Below, one piece after another: positions 1 through 10,249 of a stretch of DNA of 64,000 nt. Numbering within the stretch: position 1 is the stretch's first letter; every line of letters begins with the position of its first letter. The stretch is taken from the NCBI GenBank assembly GCA_050486405.1, contig JBJHDF010000006.1:87627-151626 (forward strand), read 5' to 3'. The notes under the pieces were generated by a model. That model did no database searches. It worked only from the letters and a program-made list of their open reading frames with translations, and was not told where the DNA came from. Source of the DNA: JBJHDF01 sp050486405 (GTDB lineage: Bacteria > Pseudomonadota > Gammaproteobacteria > Pseudomonadales > Cellvibrionaceae). The position numbers were made by a program, and so were the translations under genes.

Positions 1-1
1 T

Positions 2-1054
2 TTCGCGCGCACCAAAACCGCCACCGTCGAACTGGCGGAAAAACTCGAAGCCCGAGGCTACAGCGCCGCACCACTCAACGGCGACATGAACCAGCAGTTG
101 CGTGAACGCACCGTGGAGCGCCTGAAAAGCGGCAAGCTGGACATTGTAGTGGCCACCGACGTGGCCGCCCGGGGCATAGACGTGGAGCGGGTCAGCCACG
201 TGGTCAACTACGACATTCCCTACGACAGCGAAGCCTATGTGCACCGCATCGGTCGCACCGGTCGCGCCGGCCGTTCGGGCAAGGCCATTCTGTTTGTGGC
301 GCCCCGGGAAAAGCGTTTGCTCTACGTTATCGAAAAAGCCACACGCCAGCCTATTACCCCCATGGAGTTGCCCAGCGGCGCATCGGTCACCCAGCACCGC
401 ATCGACCAGTTCAAGGCGAGCATCCACCAGGCTTTCGACGAGCAACCGGACCTGACCTTTTTCAACGATCTGCTGGCGGCCTACAGCCATGAGCACGACC
501 GCTCACCGGAAGAGATTGCCTCGGCGCTGGCCTATCTGCTGCAAAAGGAGCGGCCCTTGCAGGTGGCGTTTGCCGAACCCAAACCGGAACGCAAGACGCG
601 CGACGACAAGCGTCCCGTTGCCGCTGGCGACAGCGGCGCCCGTCCGCCCCGGGACAGACGGCCACGCAACGACGAGGGCATGCAGCGCTATCGCATCGAA
701 GTGGGACGCGAACACGACGTCAAACCCGGTGACATAGTCGGCGCCATTGCCAATGAGGCGGGCATCGAAAGCCAGTACATCGGTCACATCAAGCTCTACG
801 ATCACTATTCCACCGTGGACCTGCCCGAGGGCATGCCGGACGAGATTTTCCAGCACCTGAAAAAGGTCCGCGTACGCAACCGCCCCCTGGCCATCAGCGC
901 CGACACCGGCGGCAACGAACCTTTTACCCCGGCACCGCGCAAACACACGGGGAAAAAGCCCGCAGCCAAATCCGGACCCAAGCCCGCACCCAAGAAAGTC
1001 AAGGTTCGGGAGCGGGACAAGAAGAACAAGGGATATCGGGGTAAGAAAGACTAG
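2..1054 (+). CDS. deaD: ATP-dependent RNA helicase DeaD/CsdA, 3' part only
   Basis: DEAD-box RNA helicase that unwinds structured RNA during ribosome assembly and cold adaptation. The frame is open to the left edge, so the N-terminal helicase domain lies outside the window. Visible are the end of RecA domain 2, with motif V (VATDVAARGID) and motif VI (HRIGRTGRAGR). Then come a charged linker, a DbpA/CsdA-type RNA-binding fold from about residue 230 (RYRIEVGREHDVKPGDIVGAIANE), and a basic Lys/Pro-rich tail ending KKNKGYRGKKD. That order is diagnostic of DeaD/CsdA rather than the shorter RhlB or RhlE. No terminator with a T-tract follows; a repeat cluster does. Confidence 0.95.
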   Translation, partial: FARTKTATVELAEKLEARGYSAAPLNGDMNQQLRERTVERLKSGKLDIVVATDVAARGIDVERVSHVVNYDIPYDSEAYVHRIGRTGRAGRSGKAILFVAPREKRLLYVIEKATRQPITPMELPSGASVTQHRIDQFKASIHQAFDEQPDLTFFNDLLAAYSHEHDRSPEEIASALAYLLQKERPLQVAFAEPKPERKTRDDKRPVAAGDSGARPPRDRRPRNDEGMQRYRIEVGREHDVKPGDIVGAIANEAGIESQYIGHIKLYDHYSTVDLPEGMPDEIFQHLKKVRVRNRPLAISADTGGNEPFTPAPRKHTGKKPAAKSGPKPAPKKVKVRERDKKNKGYRGKKD

Positions 1055-1080
1055 GGAAAAGATGTTGATTGTTAGTTTGG

Positions 1081-1292
1081 GTGCCAACGGCGGAGGTTGG
1101 TGCAGTGCTTCGTAAGGAAGATGGGCACGGGCTTGCGGTACAGGGGTGTGAGACACGCTGTGAATACATCCCTGTAAGCTCTACACGCGCTTCCCGCGCG
1201 CGACGGTCTCACACCCCTGTCCCCCAATCCCTTAAGCCGGAAAGTACTGCGCTTTTTTTTGGGCTCGAAGTACCTATGTTGAAGGAGGTTGG
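1081..1292. repeat. Dispersed palindromic repeat, copy 1 (inverted partner at 10.3 kb)
   Basis: Intergenic element between deaD and rapA. Bases 1107-1233 match the reverse complement of 10312-10438 with two mismatches in 127 bp, and similarity continues more loosely to 1292. Inside it is a perfect 14-bp inverted repeat, CAGGGGTGTGAGAC at 1141-1154 and its complement at 1206-1219. The left end (GTGCCAACGGCGGAG) recurs at 18805. Short reading frames inside it have no ribosome binding site and are not genes. It resembles non-autonomous intergenic repeats of the REP/ERIC kind, but I do not recognise the family. Confidence 0.85.
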
Positions 1293-1452
1293 GGCTCGAG
1301 AGGAGCGGTTAGATGCGGACCTTGCGCAGCATGGACGACCCACATGGATGTGGGAAGTGTCCCGAAGCGCTTGGAGCGCGTAGGGACGGCTGTGCTCGAG
1401 CCTCCAGGGATGGATTCACGGCAAGTCCCGGAAGCACCGCGCCAACCTCCTT
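1282..1452. repeat. Dispersed palindromic repeat, copy 2
   Basis: Directly follows copy 1 and shares its right end. Terminal inverted repeat AAGGAGGTTGG (1282-1292) pairs with CCAACCTCCTT (1442-1452). The interior carries a degenerate form of the core found at 9991-10020 and 18841-18869 (CCAGGGATGGATTCACGGCAAGTCC here, in the opposite orientation). Immediately downstream is CACTTCGAACG, resembling the TACTTCGAA flank of the 18.8-kb copy. The arrangement suggests one element inserted beside another. Confidence 0.7.
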
Positions 1453-1499
1453 TAACAGTGTCACTTCGAACGTAAAAGTACAGAGTGCCAGAATTTCAA

Positions 1500-1707
1500 C
1501 CTGCACTGAGGACAGGGAGGTTGGGAGCGTCTTTGGCAACCCTCGCGTCATGGACGACGCGCGGGAGCTACACGGATGTATTCACCGGATTCACTCCCCA
1601 CGTCCCTGTGGCTCGCCCTTCGGGCAGCTTCGCTGTGCAAATCGGCTATCCTGCCGATTTGTGCCAAAGGCGCTACCGACCTCACTGGCCGACCAACTTA
1701 GTGGCAC
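1500..1707. repeat. Repeat fragment with conserved 37-bp end
   Basis: Gene-free sequence upstream of the rapA stop codon. The 37 bp at 1671-1707 (start CGCTACCGAC, end CTTAGTGGCAC) match 10442-10478 with two differences, here in the same orientation, although the neighbouring 127-bp block is inverted. Local palindromes are visible, for example AAATCGGC/GCCGATTT near 1640-1660. The last 80 bp before rapA hold only a weak AGGAC/GTCCT hairpin at 1751-1763. Confidence 0.6.
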
Positions 1708-1786
1708 CGAAACCTAGCCGCAAATCGTAACAAGCGGAGCCTGTCACTCAGGACAACGTCCTAAGGGCGTGGGTTTTCACGTTAAA

Positions 1787-4705
1787 CTAAACCGTCATAA
1801 TTACCCGCAATGCGTCCAGTCGTAACTTCGCCTGGCCCAGGTACTTTGTGCCGTCGTGCAGGCGCTGCTCCAGTGCTTCTATTTCGCTGGTCCGCACATT
1901 GGGATTCACGGCCGCCAGCGCCCGCAATCGGGACAGTTCACCTTCTAGCTCTGTGGTCATCAACAATCGGGCTTCGGCGACCAACTCCGCCTGTCGCGGC
2001 GCCACCAGGGCTTCGGCCTGCTCAGTCATTTGCATCAGCTGGGCGCGGGCGTGGCGCACCAGTTCCTGGGCCGAGGTGCGGGGAACTTTTTGCAGCAACC
2101 GGGTCAGCTTGCCGATTTCCAGCGCGCGACTGAGGTCCTTGCCATTGTTGTCCAGCAACACCCGCAACAACGACTGGGGCAGAAAACGCGGCAACTGCAA
2201 GTGCGCCGGTGCCGGACAGTGCAGCACGAACAGCGCCTCCAGCAGCAAAGTGCCGGGTTTCAAGGGCGGCAGCTTGAGAGTGCAGACGGCCGTGTTGCCG
2301 AAACTGCTGCCGGACACCAGCTCCTCGGCGCCGCGCAGCAGCGGGTGCTCCCAACTCAGAAAGTGCATGTCTTCCCGGGACAGCGCCTGCTGCCGGGACA
2401 AGGTGACCGTCATGCCGTCGTCCAGCAGACCGGGAAAGTGGTCCACGCGCATATGATCACCGGGGCGCAACACCAGACTGTGGTCGCCGTGGTCCTCGCA
2501 GTCGATGCCAAAGCAGTCGCACAGACGCTCCAGATAGTCGGTCAGTGCCGCGCTCTTGTCGCGCGTTTGCAACTCCTCCTGCAGATGCGCGGCGCGCTCG
2601 GGCTTGCAGGAGTTGAGCTCCAGCAGACGGTCGCGGCCGGACTGCATCTGTTCGCGCAGATTCCCGGCAAAGGTGGCAGCCGCCTGCAGCAGATCGTCGA
2701 GCTTTTTGTCGTTCGCTTCGGTGCCCACGCTCACCAAATCCTGACCAAAACGCTGGAAAAGCAACTGACCAATGGCGCAGGTCTGCTCGAAGGCGTTGAG
2801 CGCTTCGTGGTACCAACGCAGCAGCACTTCCTGGGCGCTGTGGCGATAGTAGGGCACATGCAGGCGCACATCACCGCTTTGACCGATGCGATCCAGACGA
2901 CCGATGCGCTGCTCCAAAAGGTCCGGGTTCAGGGGCAGGTCGAACAGCACCAGGTCCTGGGAAAACTGAAAGTTGCGGCCTTCACTGCCGATCTCCGAGC
3001 AGACCAACACCTGGGCGCCGGTTTCGTCATCGGCAAAATAAGCGGCAGCCCGGTCGCGCTCGATCAGACTCAGACCCTCGTGAAACACCGCCGTGGCCAG
3101 CCCCCGGCGCAGCCGCAGATACAATTCCAGGGACTGGGCGGTGTCGGCGCTGGCACAGATTACCAGCACCTTACGGCGACGCATGCTGCGCAACCACTCC
3201 GCCAGCCAGGTTACCCGGGGATCCTGCAGCCACCATTCGCTGCCGGTCTGTATCGCCCAGAAAACTTCCGGTTGCAATTGCTCGGCAAACGGTGTCCTGG
3301 CAAAAGGTTCCTGATAGTCGTGTTCCACTTCCAGCGGATGCGGGTGCAGTTCGCGGCGGGGAAAACCGCTCACCGAGGCGCGGGTATTGCGGAACAGTAC
3401 CCGGCCGGTACCGTGTCGATCCAGCAACAGTGCCACGGCGCGAGTCACCGCAACGGAAGCATCGTCAAGTTGCTCCAGTTCGGCCAGTGTTTCCGGTGGC
3501 AGGTAGTGCGCCAACGCCTTACGCTGGGCCGGTGCGGGAAAGGGTCCGCCTCCGGCTTGCAGCGCCAGCAGCGATTGCACCAGGTCGTTCAGGGCGCCAT
3601 AGTTGTCCTGTTCGTGCAGAAACTGCTGCAGATCGTGATAGCGGTCCGGATCCAGCAGCCGCAAGCGGGCAAAGTGGCTCTCCACCCCCAACTGCTCCGG
3701 TGTGGCGGTGAGGAGCAGCAGCGCCGGGGTCTGCAGCGCCAGCCGTTCGATAGCCAAATAGGCGTCACTGGCGGCCGTTTCGCTCCATTTCAGGTGGTGG
3801 GCCTCATCCACCAGCAGCATGTCCCAGCCAGCCTCACAGGCCTGCTGCAGACGCTCGGGGTTGTCGGCTAGAAACCCCAGAGAGCAAAGCACCAGTTGGG
3901 CACTTTCAAAGGGGTTGTCGTCGGCTTCGTCGATAACGATTTCTTCGTCGTCCGGAAGAAGCGAAGGGTCTATGTCATCGAGCCCGAACAGGGAGTTGCA
4001 GCGCTCCTCGTCCAACAAGGTGAAACCGAGGTTGAAGCGACGCAGCATTTCCACCAGCCACTGGTGTTGCAGGCTGGCGGGCACCACCACCAGCGCCCGG
4101 CGCACCTGGCCGGTCAGCAGTTGCCGGTGCAGAATCAGACCCGCCTCGATGGTTTTGCCCAGGCCGACCTCGTCGGCCAGCAGCACCCGGGGCGCGGCGC
4201 GGCGGGATACTTCATCGGCAATATAGAGCTGATGCGGCAACAACTGCACCCTGGGGCCAGCCAGGCCGAAGACGGCTGACTGGCGGTGGCGGTGCTGATA
4301 ATTCAGGGTCTGATAGCGCAGGGTGAAGTGCTGATGCCGGTCTACCTGCCCAGCGAACAGGCGCTCGCGCGGGCTGCTGAACTGGACGAAGCTGTCCAGT
4401 TCGAACTCGGGAATCAGCACCTCTTCCCCAGTCCGGGTGCGACCACGATAGGCCAAGCAGCCATTCTGTTCCAGTACCTCGGCCACAGTGATGGCCAGGC
4501 CGTCCTGATCCTGTACCCGCTCTCCGGGCCGGTAGCGTACCCGGCTGACGGGAGCCGTCTTGAGGGCGTAGGTTCTGCGCTCACCGGCGGCGGGAAAACT
4601 CAGGGTCAACTGACGGCTGGACACTTCCATCACTATGCCCAGGCCCAATTCGGCCTCTGTCTCGCTGATCCAGCGCTGGCCGATCATGAATCTCGGTTCG
4701 ATCAT
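1787..4705 (-). CDS. rapA: RNA polymerase-associated ATPase RapA
   Basis: SWI2/SNF2-family ATPase that binds core RNA polymerase and helps recycle it after termination. At 972 aa it is almost exactly the usual length (about 968). An N-terminal Tudor-like part (MIGQRWISETEAELGLG) is followed by the SNF2 motor with Walker A DEVGLGKT (residues 178-185) and a DEAH box (LLVDEAHHL, near 297). The helicase C-lobe has CSEIGSEGRNFQFS and QRIGRLDRIGQ, and an all-helical C-terminal part follows. The ATG at 4705 matches the family N-terminus. It is divergent from the mutarotase gene and carries a 613-codon antisense frame that is composition driven. Confidence 0.97.
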   Translation of the reverse strand: MIEPRFMIGQRWISETEAELGLGIVMEVSSRQLTLSFPAAGERRTYALKTAPVSRVRYRPGERVQDQDGLAITVAEVLEQNGCLAYRGRTRTGEEVLIPEFELDSFVQFSSPRERLFAGQVDRHQHFTLRYQTLNYQHRHRQSAVFGLAGPRVQLLPHQLYIADEVSRRAAPRVLLADEVGLGKTIEAGLILHRQLLTGQVRRALVVVPASLQHQWLVEMLRRFNLGFTLLDEERCNSLFGLDDIDPSLLPDDEEIVIDEADDNPFESAQLVLCSLGFLADNPERLQQACEAGWDMLLVDEAHHLKWSETAASDAYLAIERLALQTPALLLLTATPEQLGVESHFARLRLLDPDRYHDLQQFLHEQDNYGALNDLVQSLLALQAGGGPFPAPAQRKALAHYLPPETLAELEQLDDASVAVTRAVALLLDRHGTGRVLFRNTRASVSGFPRRELHPHPLEVEHDYQEPFARTPFAEQLQPEVFWAIQTGSEWWLQDPRVTWLAEWLRSMRRRKVLVICASADTAQSLELYLRLRRGLATAVFHEGLSLIERDRAAAYFADDETGAQVLVCSEIGSEGRNFQFSQDLVLFDLPLNPDLLEQRIGRLDRIGQSGDVRLHVPYYRHSAQEVLLRWYHEALNAFEQTCAIGQLLFQRFGQDLVSVGTEANDKKLDDLLQAAATFAGNLREQMQSGRDRLLELNSCKPERAAHLQEELQTRDKSAALTDYLERLCDCFGIDCEDHGDHSLVLRPGDHMRVDHFPGLLDDGMTVTLSRQQALSREDMHFLSWEHPLLRGAEELVSGSSFGNTAVCTLKLPPLKPGTLLLEALFVLHCPAPAHLQLPRFLPQSLLRVLLDNNGKDLSRALEIGKLTRLLQKVPRTSAQELVRHARAQLMQMTEQAEALVAPRQAELVAEARLLMTTELEGELSRLRALAAVNPNVRTSEIEALEQRLHDGTKYLGQAKLRLDALRVIMTV

Positions 4706-4858
4706 CGTCTTACATCAAACATCTACAGGGTGGTGCATGATACTTGGGTCGGGCGTAAAACCCAAATCCCGATACCGGAAATTGCTTTGCAAACCAGTCG
4801 CAGCCGACCGGCTCACCTGGACCTACGCTGGCGGTGCGTTGGGAGTTGCCGCTCGTTT

Positions 4859-4879
4859 GCGGTAACATTACCGCTTTTT
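4859..4879 (+). terminator. Terminator-like hairpin in the leader of the mutarotase gene
   Basis: GCGGTA-ACAT-TACCGC followed by five T residues, ending about 22 bp before the ATG at 4902. No gene on this strand ends here, because rapA is divergent. It is therefore either an attenuator or leader hairpin for the downstream gene, or chance. The stem is only 6-7 bp. Confidence 0.35.
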
Positions 4880-4901
4880 GCACCAGGGGGAATATCGAGC
4901 A

Positions 4902-5819
4902 ATGTCCGTATCGGCCGCCGCTGACATCCGGGAACTGTTGGCCAACAACCGGTTCCTGCGTCTGACCAACAGCCGCGAAGTCCTGCCAGACAGCGGCGGC
5001 GAAGGCCTGTCCCTGTTGCAATTGGCCACGGACCAGTGCCAGGCGCTGATCGCCCTGCAGGGGGGGCAACTGTTGACTTTTCAACCGCTGGGCAAACCGG
5101 ACCTGCTCTGGCTCAGCCCCCGCTGCCAATTCACCCCCGGCAAGGCACTTCGCGGCGGCATACCCGTGTGTCTTCCCTGGTTCGGCCCCCACCCCAGCGA
5201 CAAGAGCAAACCCCAGCACGGTTTCGCCCGTGTCAGCGACTGGACGCTCACCGACGCGGCGATGCTGGACGACGGGCGCTGCCGGATTGAACTGGTCCTG
5301 CAGAGCGAAGACCAACCTCTGTTTGCGCACCCGTTCACGGCTCGCCTGCAGTTACTGCTCGGCCGGGAGGTACAATTGACGCTTTCAATCACCAACCGCG
5401 GGCAGGAAACCATGCCCTGCAGTTGGGCTCTGCACAGCTATTTTTCCGTTACGAATTCCGCCGCCGTCCGGGTAAGTGGATTGAAGCACAAAGTGTATCT
5501 GGACAATCTGAATAACCTGCAGCGGACAACACAGAATACAGATCTGACGTTTGATTCAGAAACCGATCGCCTGTTTACTCAAGTACACTCACCCATAGTC
5601 ATAGAATCAGACCCACGCATTTTCATTACCCACCAAAATTGCCCCAGCGTAATCTGCTGGAATCCCGGTGCGCAAAAAGCTGCGGCCATTGAGGATATCG
5701 GCGTCAACAACGAACGACATTTTATCTGTGTGGAACGCGGTGCGGTAAAAGATGACGCTTGGCTCATCCTTCCGAATGAATGCAAAAGCGGTAAGGTGAC
5801 TATTGCCGCTGTTGATTAG
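4902..5819 (+). CDS. D-hexose-6-phosphate mutarotase, YeaD family
   Basis: Aldose 1-epimerase superfamily protein of 305 aa that interconverts alpha and beta anomers of hexose 6-phosphates in the cytoplasm. Family marks: RGGIPVCLPWFGPH near residue 85, QHGFARVSDW near 105 with the His expected in the active site, ALHSYFSV near 180, and a late VCWNPGAQKA-like stretch (VICWNPGAQK). I use the ATG at 4902 because AGGGGGAA lies at suitable spacing upstream; the TTG at 4878 is also in frame but lacks such a site. It stands alone. GC drops sharply in its last third and in the gap after it. Confidence 0.88.
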   Translation: MSVSAAADIRELLANNRFLRLTNSREVLPDSGGEGLSLLQLATDQCQALIALQGGQLLTFQPLGKPDLLWLSPRCQFTPGKALRGGIPVCLPWFGPHPSDKSKPQHGFARVSDWTLTDAAMLDDGRCRIELVLQSEDQPLFAHPFTARLQLLLGREVQLTLSITNRGQETMPCSWALHSYFSVTNSAAVRVSGLKHKVYLDNLNNLQRTTQNTDLTFDSETDRLFTQVHSPIVIESDPRIFITHQNCPSVICWNPGAQKAAAIEDIGVNNERHFICVERGAVKDDAWLILPNECKSGKVTIAAVD

Positions 5820-5903
5820 CACGACACAATAATTTTTTACTTCATACGCACAAAATTTTCACGTTAAGAAAGTTAAATTCTCGATCAAAAAAGCACGCTG
5901 TGT

Positions 5904-5909
5904 TATAAT
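5904..5909 (+). promoter_or_regulatory. Extended -10 promoter for the multicopper oxidase gene
   Basis: TGTTATAATG is a perfect TGn-TATAAT extended -10 element in a 234-bp AT-rich gap. A 17-bp spacing puts only a weak -35 (TCGATC) upstream. A start near 5916 would give a leader of about 138 nt. No other structured element was recognised in the gap. Confidence 0.55.
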
Positions 5910-6053
5910 GTGGACCTGTGCTTAGCAGCCTTCATTGACTAGCTTTACACAAGAATAAAAAGACAGACAAACAAGAAAAAAATAAGCGTATCTTATCAAT
6001 AAGTTGGCACATTCATAATACTCTACTAACCGCCAACATCGTGGGGTGAACCC

Positions 6054-8087
6054 ATGCGTCTTCTAAAGTATCAATGGCCAAAATTGGCCCGTATCGCGCT
6101 GCGTAATCGTCAGGAAATTCGGAGAGCCCACTTTTCGCGCAGGGAAATGATGAAAATGGGACTATTGACCAGCTCTGGATTTTTGGTCATGAAAAAAGGT
6201 TTAAATGCGCATGCATTCAGACCACCCTGGTGGGAAGGTCGCTGTCGCTTCGAGGAGAGTCCGCCCACCGCTCCCTTTGTCGATCCCTTGGTGATACCGC
6301 CGGTACTGCCCGAGCGCGATCCCAACGTCGACCCAAGCTTTACCTTTTCTCCACCAGACACACAACCCAATCGTCATATCAATCCAGCCACCGGCATTCC
6401 CTTTGAAGGACGCAACCTGCCACATCAATTTCGCAATCGTTTTCCACCGCAAAAATTCTTTGCCACCCGCATGCGGCCGAACCCCAATGCAACTTTCAGC
6501 GACCACCCTGGCAATCTCAATGCCATAGGACCACAGCTAACATGGGGCTTCAATCTCGGTGGAGAAAATGCCGCGGATATGCCTTCTTCGCCCGGGCCCA
6601 CTATCGTGACCCACTACGGCACACCAGTGTTGGTTCGCCGCTTCAATGAACTGGAAGTCCCCTGGGACGGATTCGGAGTGCCGGAGGTATCGACTCACCT
6701 GCACAACTTTCACTCGGGCCCGGACAGTGACGGTGGCCCCTGTGATCCGGTTTCGGGTGGATTCAGCACTGACCCTCTGGAGCAGGGCCGGTTTTTCTTC
6801 CCCGGTCAGTTCTACGACTATTTTTACACTATGGCCCGCGCCGGGTTTGACACCCCGCAACACAGCGCCACCGACGGCGACATTCGGGAAACCCTCACCA
6901 CCCTCTGGTACCACGACCATCGCGTTGATCACACGGCGGAGAATGTCTACAAAGGCCTCGCCGGTATGCATTTCATATTCAATGACTTTGATACCGGGGA
7001 TGAGAACACAGGCTTTCATCTGCCCAGCTTCCCCGACTTCGATATTCCCCTGGTGATAGCCGATCGACAGTTCACCGACGAAGGGGAGTTCTGCTTTGAT
7101 CTGTTTGAACAGGACGGGTGGCTGGGTGACAAGATGATCGTCAACGGTAAGATTCAGCCTTTCTTTGAAGTGAGCAAGCGCCGCTATCGCTTCCGGATTC
7201 TCGATGGCGGACCCTCGCGTTTCTACCGCCTGTTTCTAACCAACCCGGATAGCCCCGGCCAAAAGATTCCACTCTGGGCGATTACCACCACGGACGGCAA
7301 TCTGTTGCCCAGGCCCCAGCGCATGATGAACGGCGTACCCCTGAGCGTGGCAGAGCGTGTGGACGTCATTATCGACTTCAAGCTTATCTGGGATCACTTC
7401 GGTCATCCGGAAAGAATCTACCTGGAAAACCGGCTGGAACAAACTGACGGGCGCGGACCCGGCGACTTTGACAACATTATGGACCCGCTTGAGGAGGGCG
7501 TCAGAAATGTAATGATGGAGTTTCGCCTGGTCGGCCCCAACAATGTCACGGACAACAGCTTTGACCCTGAGCCGGTGTCGCACCCGACTGTGGCCTGCAG
7601 TCCGGAAGACTGCTTCTTCCACCCCATCTGCCTACCCAATCTACCCACGGACAACAACCCCATTCCCGAGGACAATATCCGCCTTACCCGCACCTTCCGG
7701 TTTGAGCGCGGTAACGGTATGTGGCAGATCAACAGCAAGTTCATCGATTGCACCGATTGGCGCTTCGCCTTTGAGCGCAACACCGCCGAACGCTGGATTC
7801 TGACCAATCATTCCGGCGGCTGGAAACACCCCATTCACATTCACACCGAGGAGTTTCGCATTATCAAACGCAACGGTAAGAAGGTGAAATGCGGCGACCC
7901 AAGACTGGAGTTCGGACGTAAGGACGTGGTGTGGCTTGGGCACGGCGAAGACATCGAAATCGTTATCAGATTCCGTGATTTTCTCGGCACTTTTCCCATC
8001 CATTGCCACAATACTCTGCACGAGGATCACGCAATGATGTTGCTGTTCCAGATTGCCGAGCAGGGCGACAACAACCCTGAGCCTTGA
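6054..8087 (+). CDS. Multicopper oxidase, Tat-exported
   Basis: Three-cupredoxin copper oxidase of 677 aa, CotA/bilirubin-oxidase-like, probably periplasmic or extracellular. All four copper motifs are present: THLHNFH (H215, H217), WYHDH (H287, H289), HPIHIH near 595, and HCHNTLHEDHAM (H650-M661). The last supplies trinuclear-site His residues and a type-1 site with Cys, His and Met. Residues 27-54 contain SRREMMKMGL before a hydrophobic stretch, a plausible twin-arginine signal, set back by an unusual basic N-terminal extension. The substrate (metal, phenolic or bilin) cannot be read from sequence. A Sco gene follows after 10 bp, so copper loading of this enzyme is the simplest shared role. 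Confidence 0.9.
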   Translation: MRLLKYQWPKLARIALRNRQEIRRAHFSRREMMKMGLLTSSGFLVMKKGLNAHAFRPPWWEGRCRFEESPPTAPFVDPLVIPPVLPERDPNVDPSFTFSPPDTQPNRHINPATGIPFEGRNLPHQFRNRFPPQKFFATRMRPNPNATFSDHPGNLNAIGPQLTWGFNLGGENAADMPSSPGPTIVTHYGTPVLVRRFNELEVPWDGFGVPEVSTHLHNFHSGPDSDGGPCDPVSGGFSTDPLEQGRFFFPGQFYDYFYTMARAGFDTPQHSATDGDIRETLTTLWYHDHRVDHTAENVYKGLAGMHFIFNDFDTGDENTGFHLPSFPDFDIPLVIADRQFTDEGEFCFDLFEQDGWLGDKMIVNGKIQPFFEVSKRRYRFRILDGGPSRFYRLFLTNPDSPGQKIPLWAITTTDGNLLPRPQRMMNGVPLSVAERVDVIIDFKLIWDHFGHPERIYLENRLEQTDGRGPGDFDNIMDPLEEGVRNVMMEFRLVGPNNVTDNSFDPEPVSHPTVACSPEDCFFHPICLPNLPTDNNPIPEDNIRLTRTFRFERGNGMWQINSKFIDCTDWRFAFERNTAERWILTNHSGGWKHPIHIHTEEFRIIKRNGKKVKCGDPRLEFGRKDVVWLGHGEDIEIVIRFRDFLGTFPIHCHNTLHEDHAMMLLFQIAEQGDNNPEP

Positions 8088-8097
8088 GAGGTGTAAC

Positions 8098-8811
8098 ATG
8101 AACAATGAACATGAAAACACAGGCCTTGAACGACGCAAACTGCTGGCAGGACTCGCCTTGTGGCCGCTGCTGGGCGCTGCCGGGGCCATGGCCAGCGACC
8201 GCGAGGCGACCCGACAACTGGGCAAGTCAGGAATGCGCAAGCTCGGCTTTTTACCGCAAAGGCTGGCGGCCCGAGAGCGGATGCGAAGGCTCAATCTGCA
8301 CAATGTGGAACTGACCACGCACCGGGGAGCCAAGGTTCGCTTCTACGACGATCTGATCAAGGGACGCAAGGTGGCGATCAACTTTATGTACGCCACCTGC
8401 GACGGCATTTGCCTGCCCGTGACCACGAATCTGGTGGGCGTTCAGCGTCTGTTGGGCGATCGCGTAGGCCGCGACATCTTTTTCTATTCCATTACCCTGA
8501 AACCGGAGGAGGATTCGCCTGCTGTGTTGCGCGACTATGCCCGGGCACGCGGCGTCGGGCCCGGCTGGGAGTTCCTGACCGGTCACCCCGCTGACATAGA
8601 AGCGCTGCGCATCGGCCTGGGATTCCGCTATACGGACCCCGAGGAGGATGCCGAGGTTTCCAATCACCTGGGGCATGTACGCCTCGGGGTTGAGCCTCTG
8701 GCGCGCTGGGGGCACGCCGTTGCCCTGTCCCGGCCGGAACACATTTTGCGCTCGATGCGCTTCGAGTTTGATTCGCCGGTAGTGCGTAACGCCCCGGGTT
8801 TGGCCGCCTGA
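8098..8811 (+). CDS. SCO1/SenC-family copper chaperone
   Basis: Thioredoxin-fold copper-binding protein, 237 aa, membrane-anchored or periplasmic. The copper motif YATCDGIC gives C101 and C105, and NHLGHVRLG supplies the candidate third ligand (H190 or H193). An ERRKLLAGLALWPLLG segment near residue 11 is a twin-arginine-like signal. The start is the ATG at 8098, preceded by GAGAGG that overlaps the stop codon of the oxidase gene; the upstream in-frame start at 8053 lies inside that gene. Sco proteins normally deliver copper to cytochrome oxidase. Coupling to a multicopper oxidase, with no cox genes nearby, suggests service to that enzyme. Confidence 0.88.
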   Translation: MNNEHENTGLERRKLLAGLALWPLLGAAGAMASDREATRQLGKSGMRKLGFLPQRLAARERMRRLNLHNVELTTHRGAKVRFYDDLIKGRKVAINFMYATCDGICLPVTTNLVGVQRLLGDRVGRDIFFYSITLKPEEDSPAVLRDYARARGVGPGWEFLTGHPADIEALRIGLGFRYTDPEEDAEVSNHLGHVRLGVEPLARWGHAVALSRPEHILRSMRFEFDSPVVRNAPGLAA

Positions 8812-8817
8812 AAGCAA

Positions 8818-8849
8818 TATGGCCGACCCGGAGGTCCGGGTCGGCCATA
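8818..8849. terminator. Bidirectional hairpin between sco and mdh
   Basis: TATGGCCGACCCGG and its complement flank the loop AGGT, a near-perfect 14-bp stem between two convergent genes. Neither side has a clear T-tract, so intrinsic termination strength is uncertain. Confidence 0.7.
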
Positions 8850-8877
8850 CGATTGGCGGGTACCGCGCTGCTTAGTG

Positions 8878-9861
<984 letters not shown>

Positions 9862-9974
9862 GATAAATCTCCGTAGCTTCTGGGCACCCGGCCGTCAGAG
9901 GCACCCTGGGGTTATGGGAAGTTGGGATGCTGTCTTGTGACCCAAATTTCGGACTTCGATTCCAGGAGCCGCGC

Positions 9975-10116
9975 CCGGGTATACCTTTCCTGGACTCGCC
10001 GTAAACCCATCCCTGGGGGCTCGAGCACAGCATTGCGGCAACTGCTCCTGCGTTGCTCTACCTCCTGCGTCCATGCAGTCGCCCTGCTGCGCACGGTCCC
10101 GGAAAGGTATACCCGG
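9975..10116. repeat. Dispersed palindromic repeat, copy 3
   Basis: A perfect 16-bp terminal inverted repeat, CCGGGTATACCTTTCC (9975-9990) against 10101-10116, encloses the core GACTCGCCGTAAACCCATCC and GGGGGCTCGAG. The same core sits inside a different terminal repeat at 18816-18919. The conserved loop with variable arms is the notable point. Lies upstream of mdh. Confidence 0.85.
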
Positions 10117-10249
10117 CCCCGTCTTGTGCCAACCGGAAAGAACGGAACTCCGAAACTGAGTTGTGAAACGCAGCTTGCCGGGCGGCTATTATAGGGAACT
10201 GGCGAAAAATTTCATCTCCAGCGCCGGCAAGTTGCTATTTATCTGGGTG

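Noticed and set aside
1313..1730. Short plus-strand frames in the deaD-rapA gap
   Set aside because: They arise from the palindromic repeats, and equivalent frames appear at every copy on either strand without ribosome binding sites.
2030..3871. 613-codon open frame antisense to rapA
   Set aside because: High GC suppresses stop codons on the opposite strand. The product is Gln/Val/Gly-rich with no recognisable domain, and rapA is a clear full-length gene.
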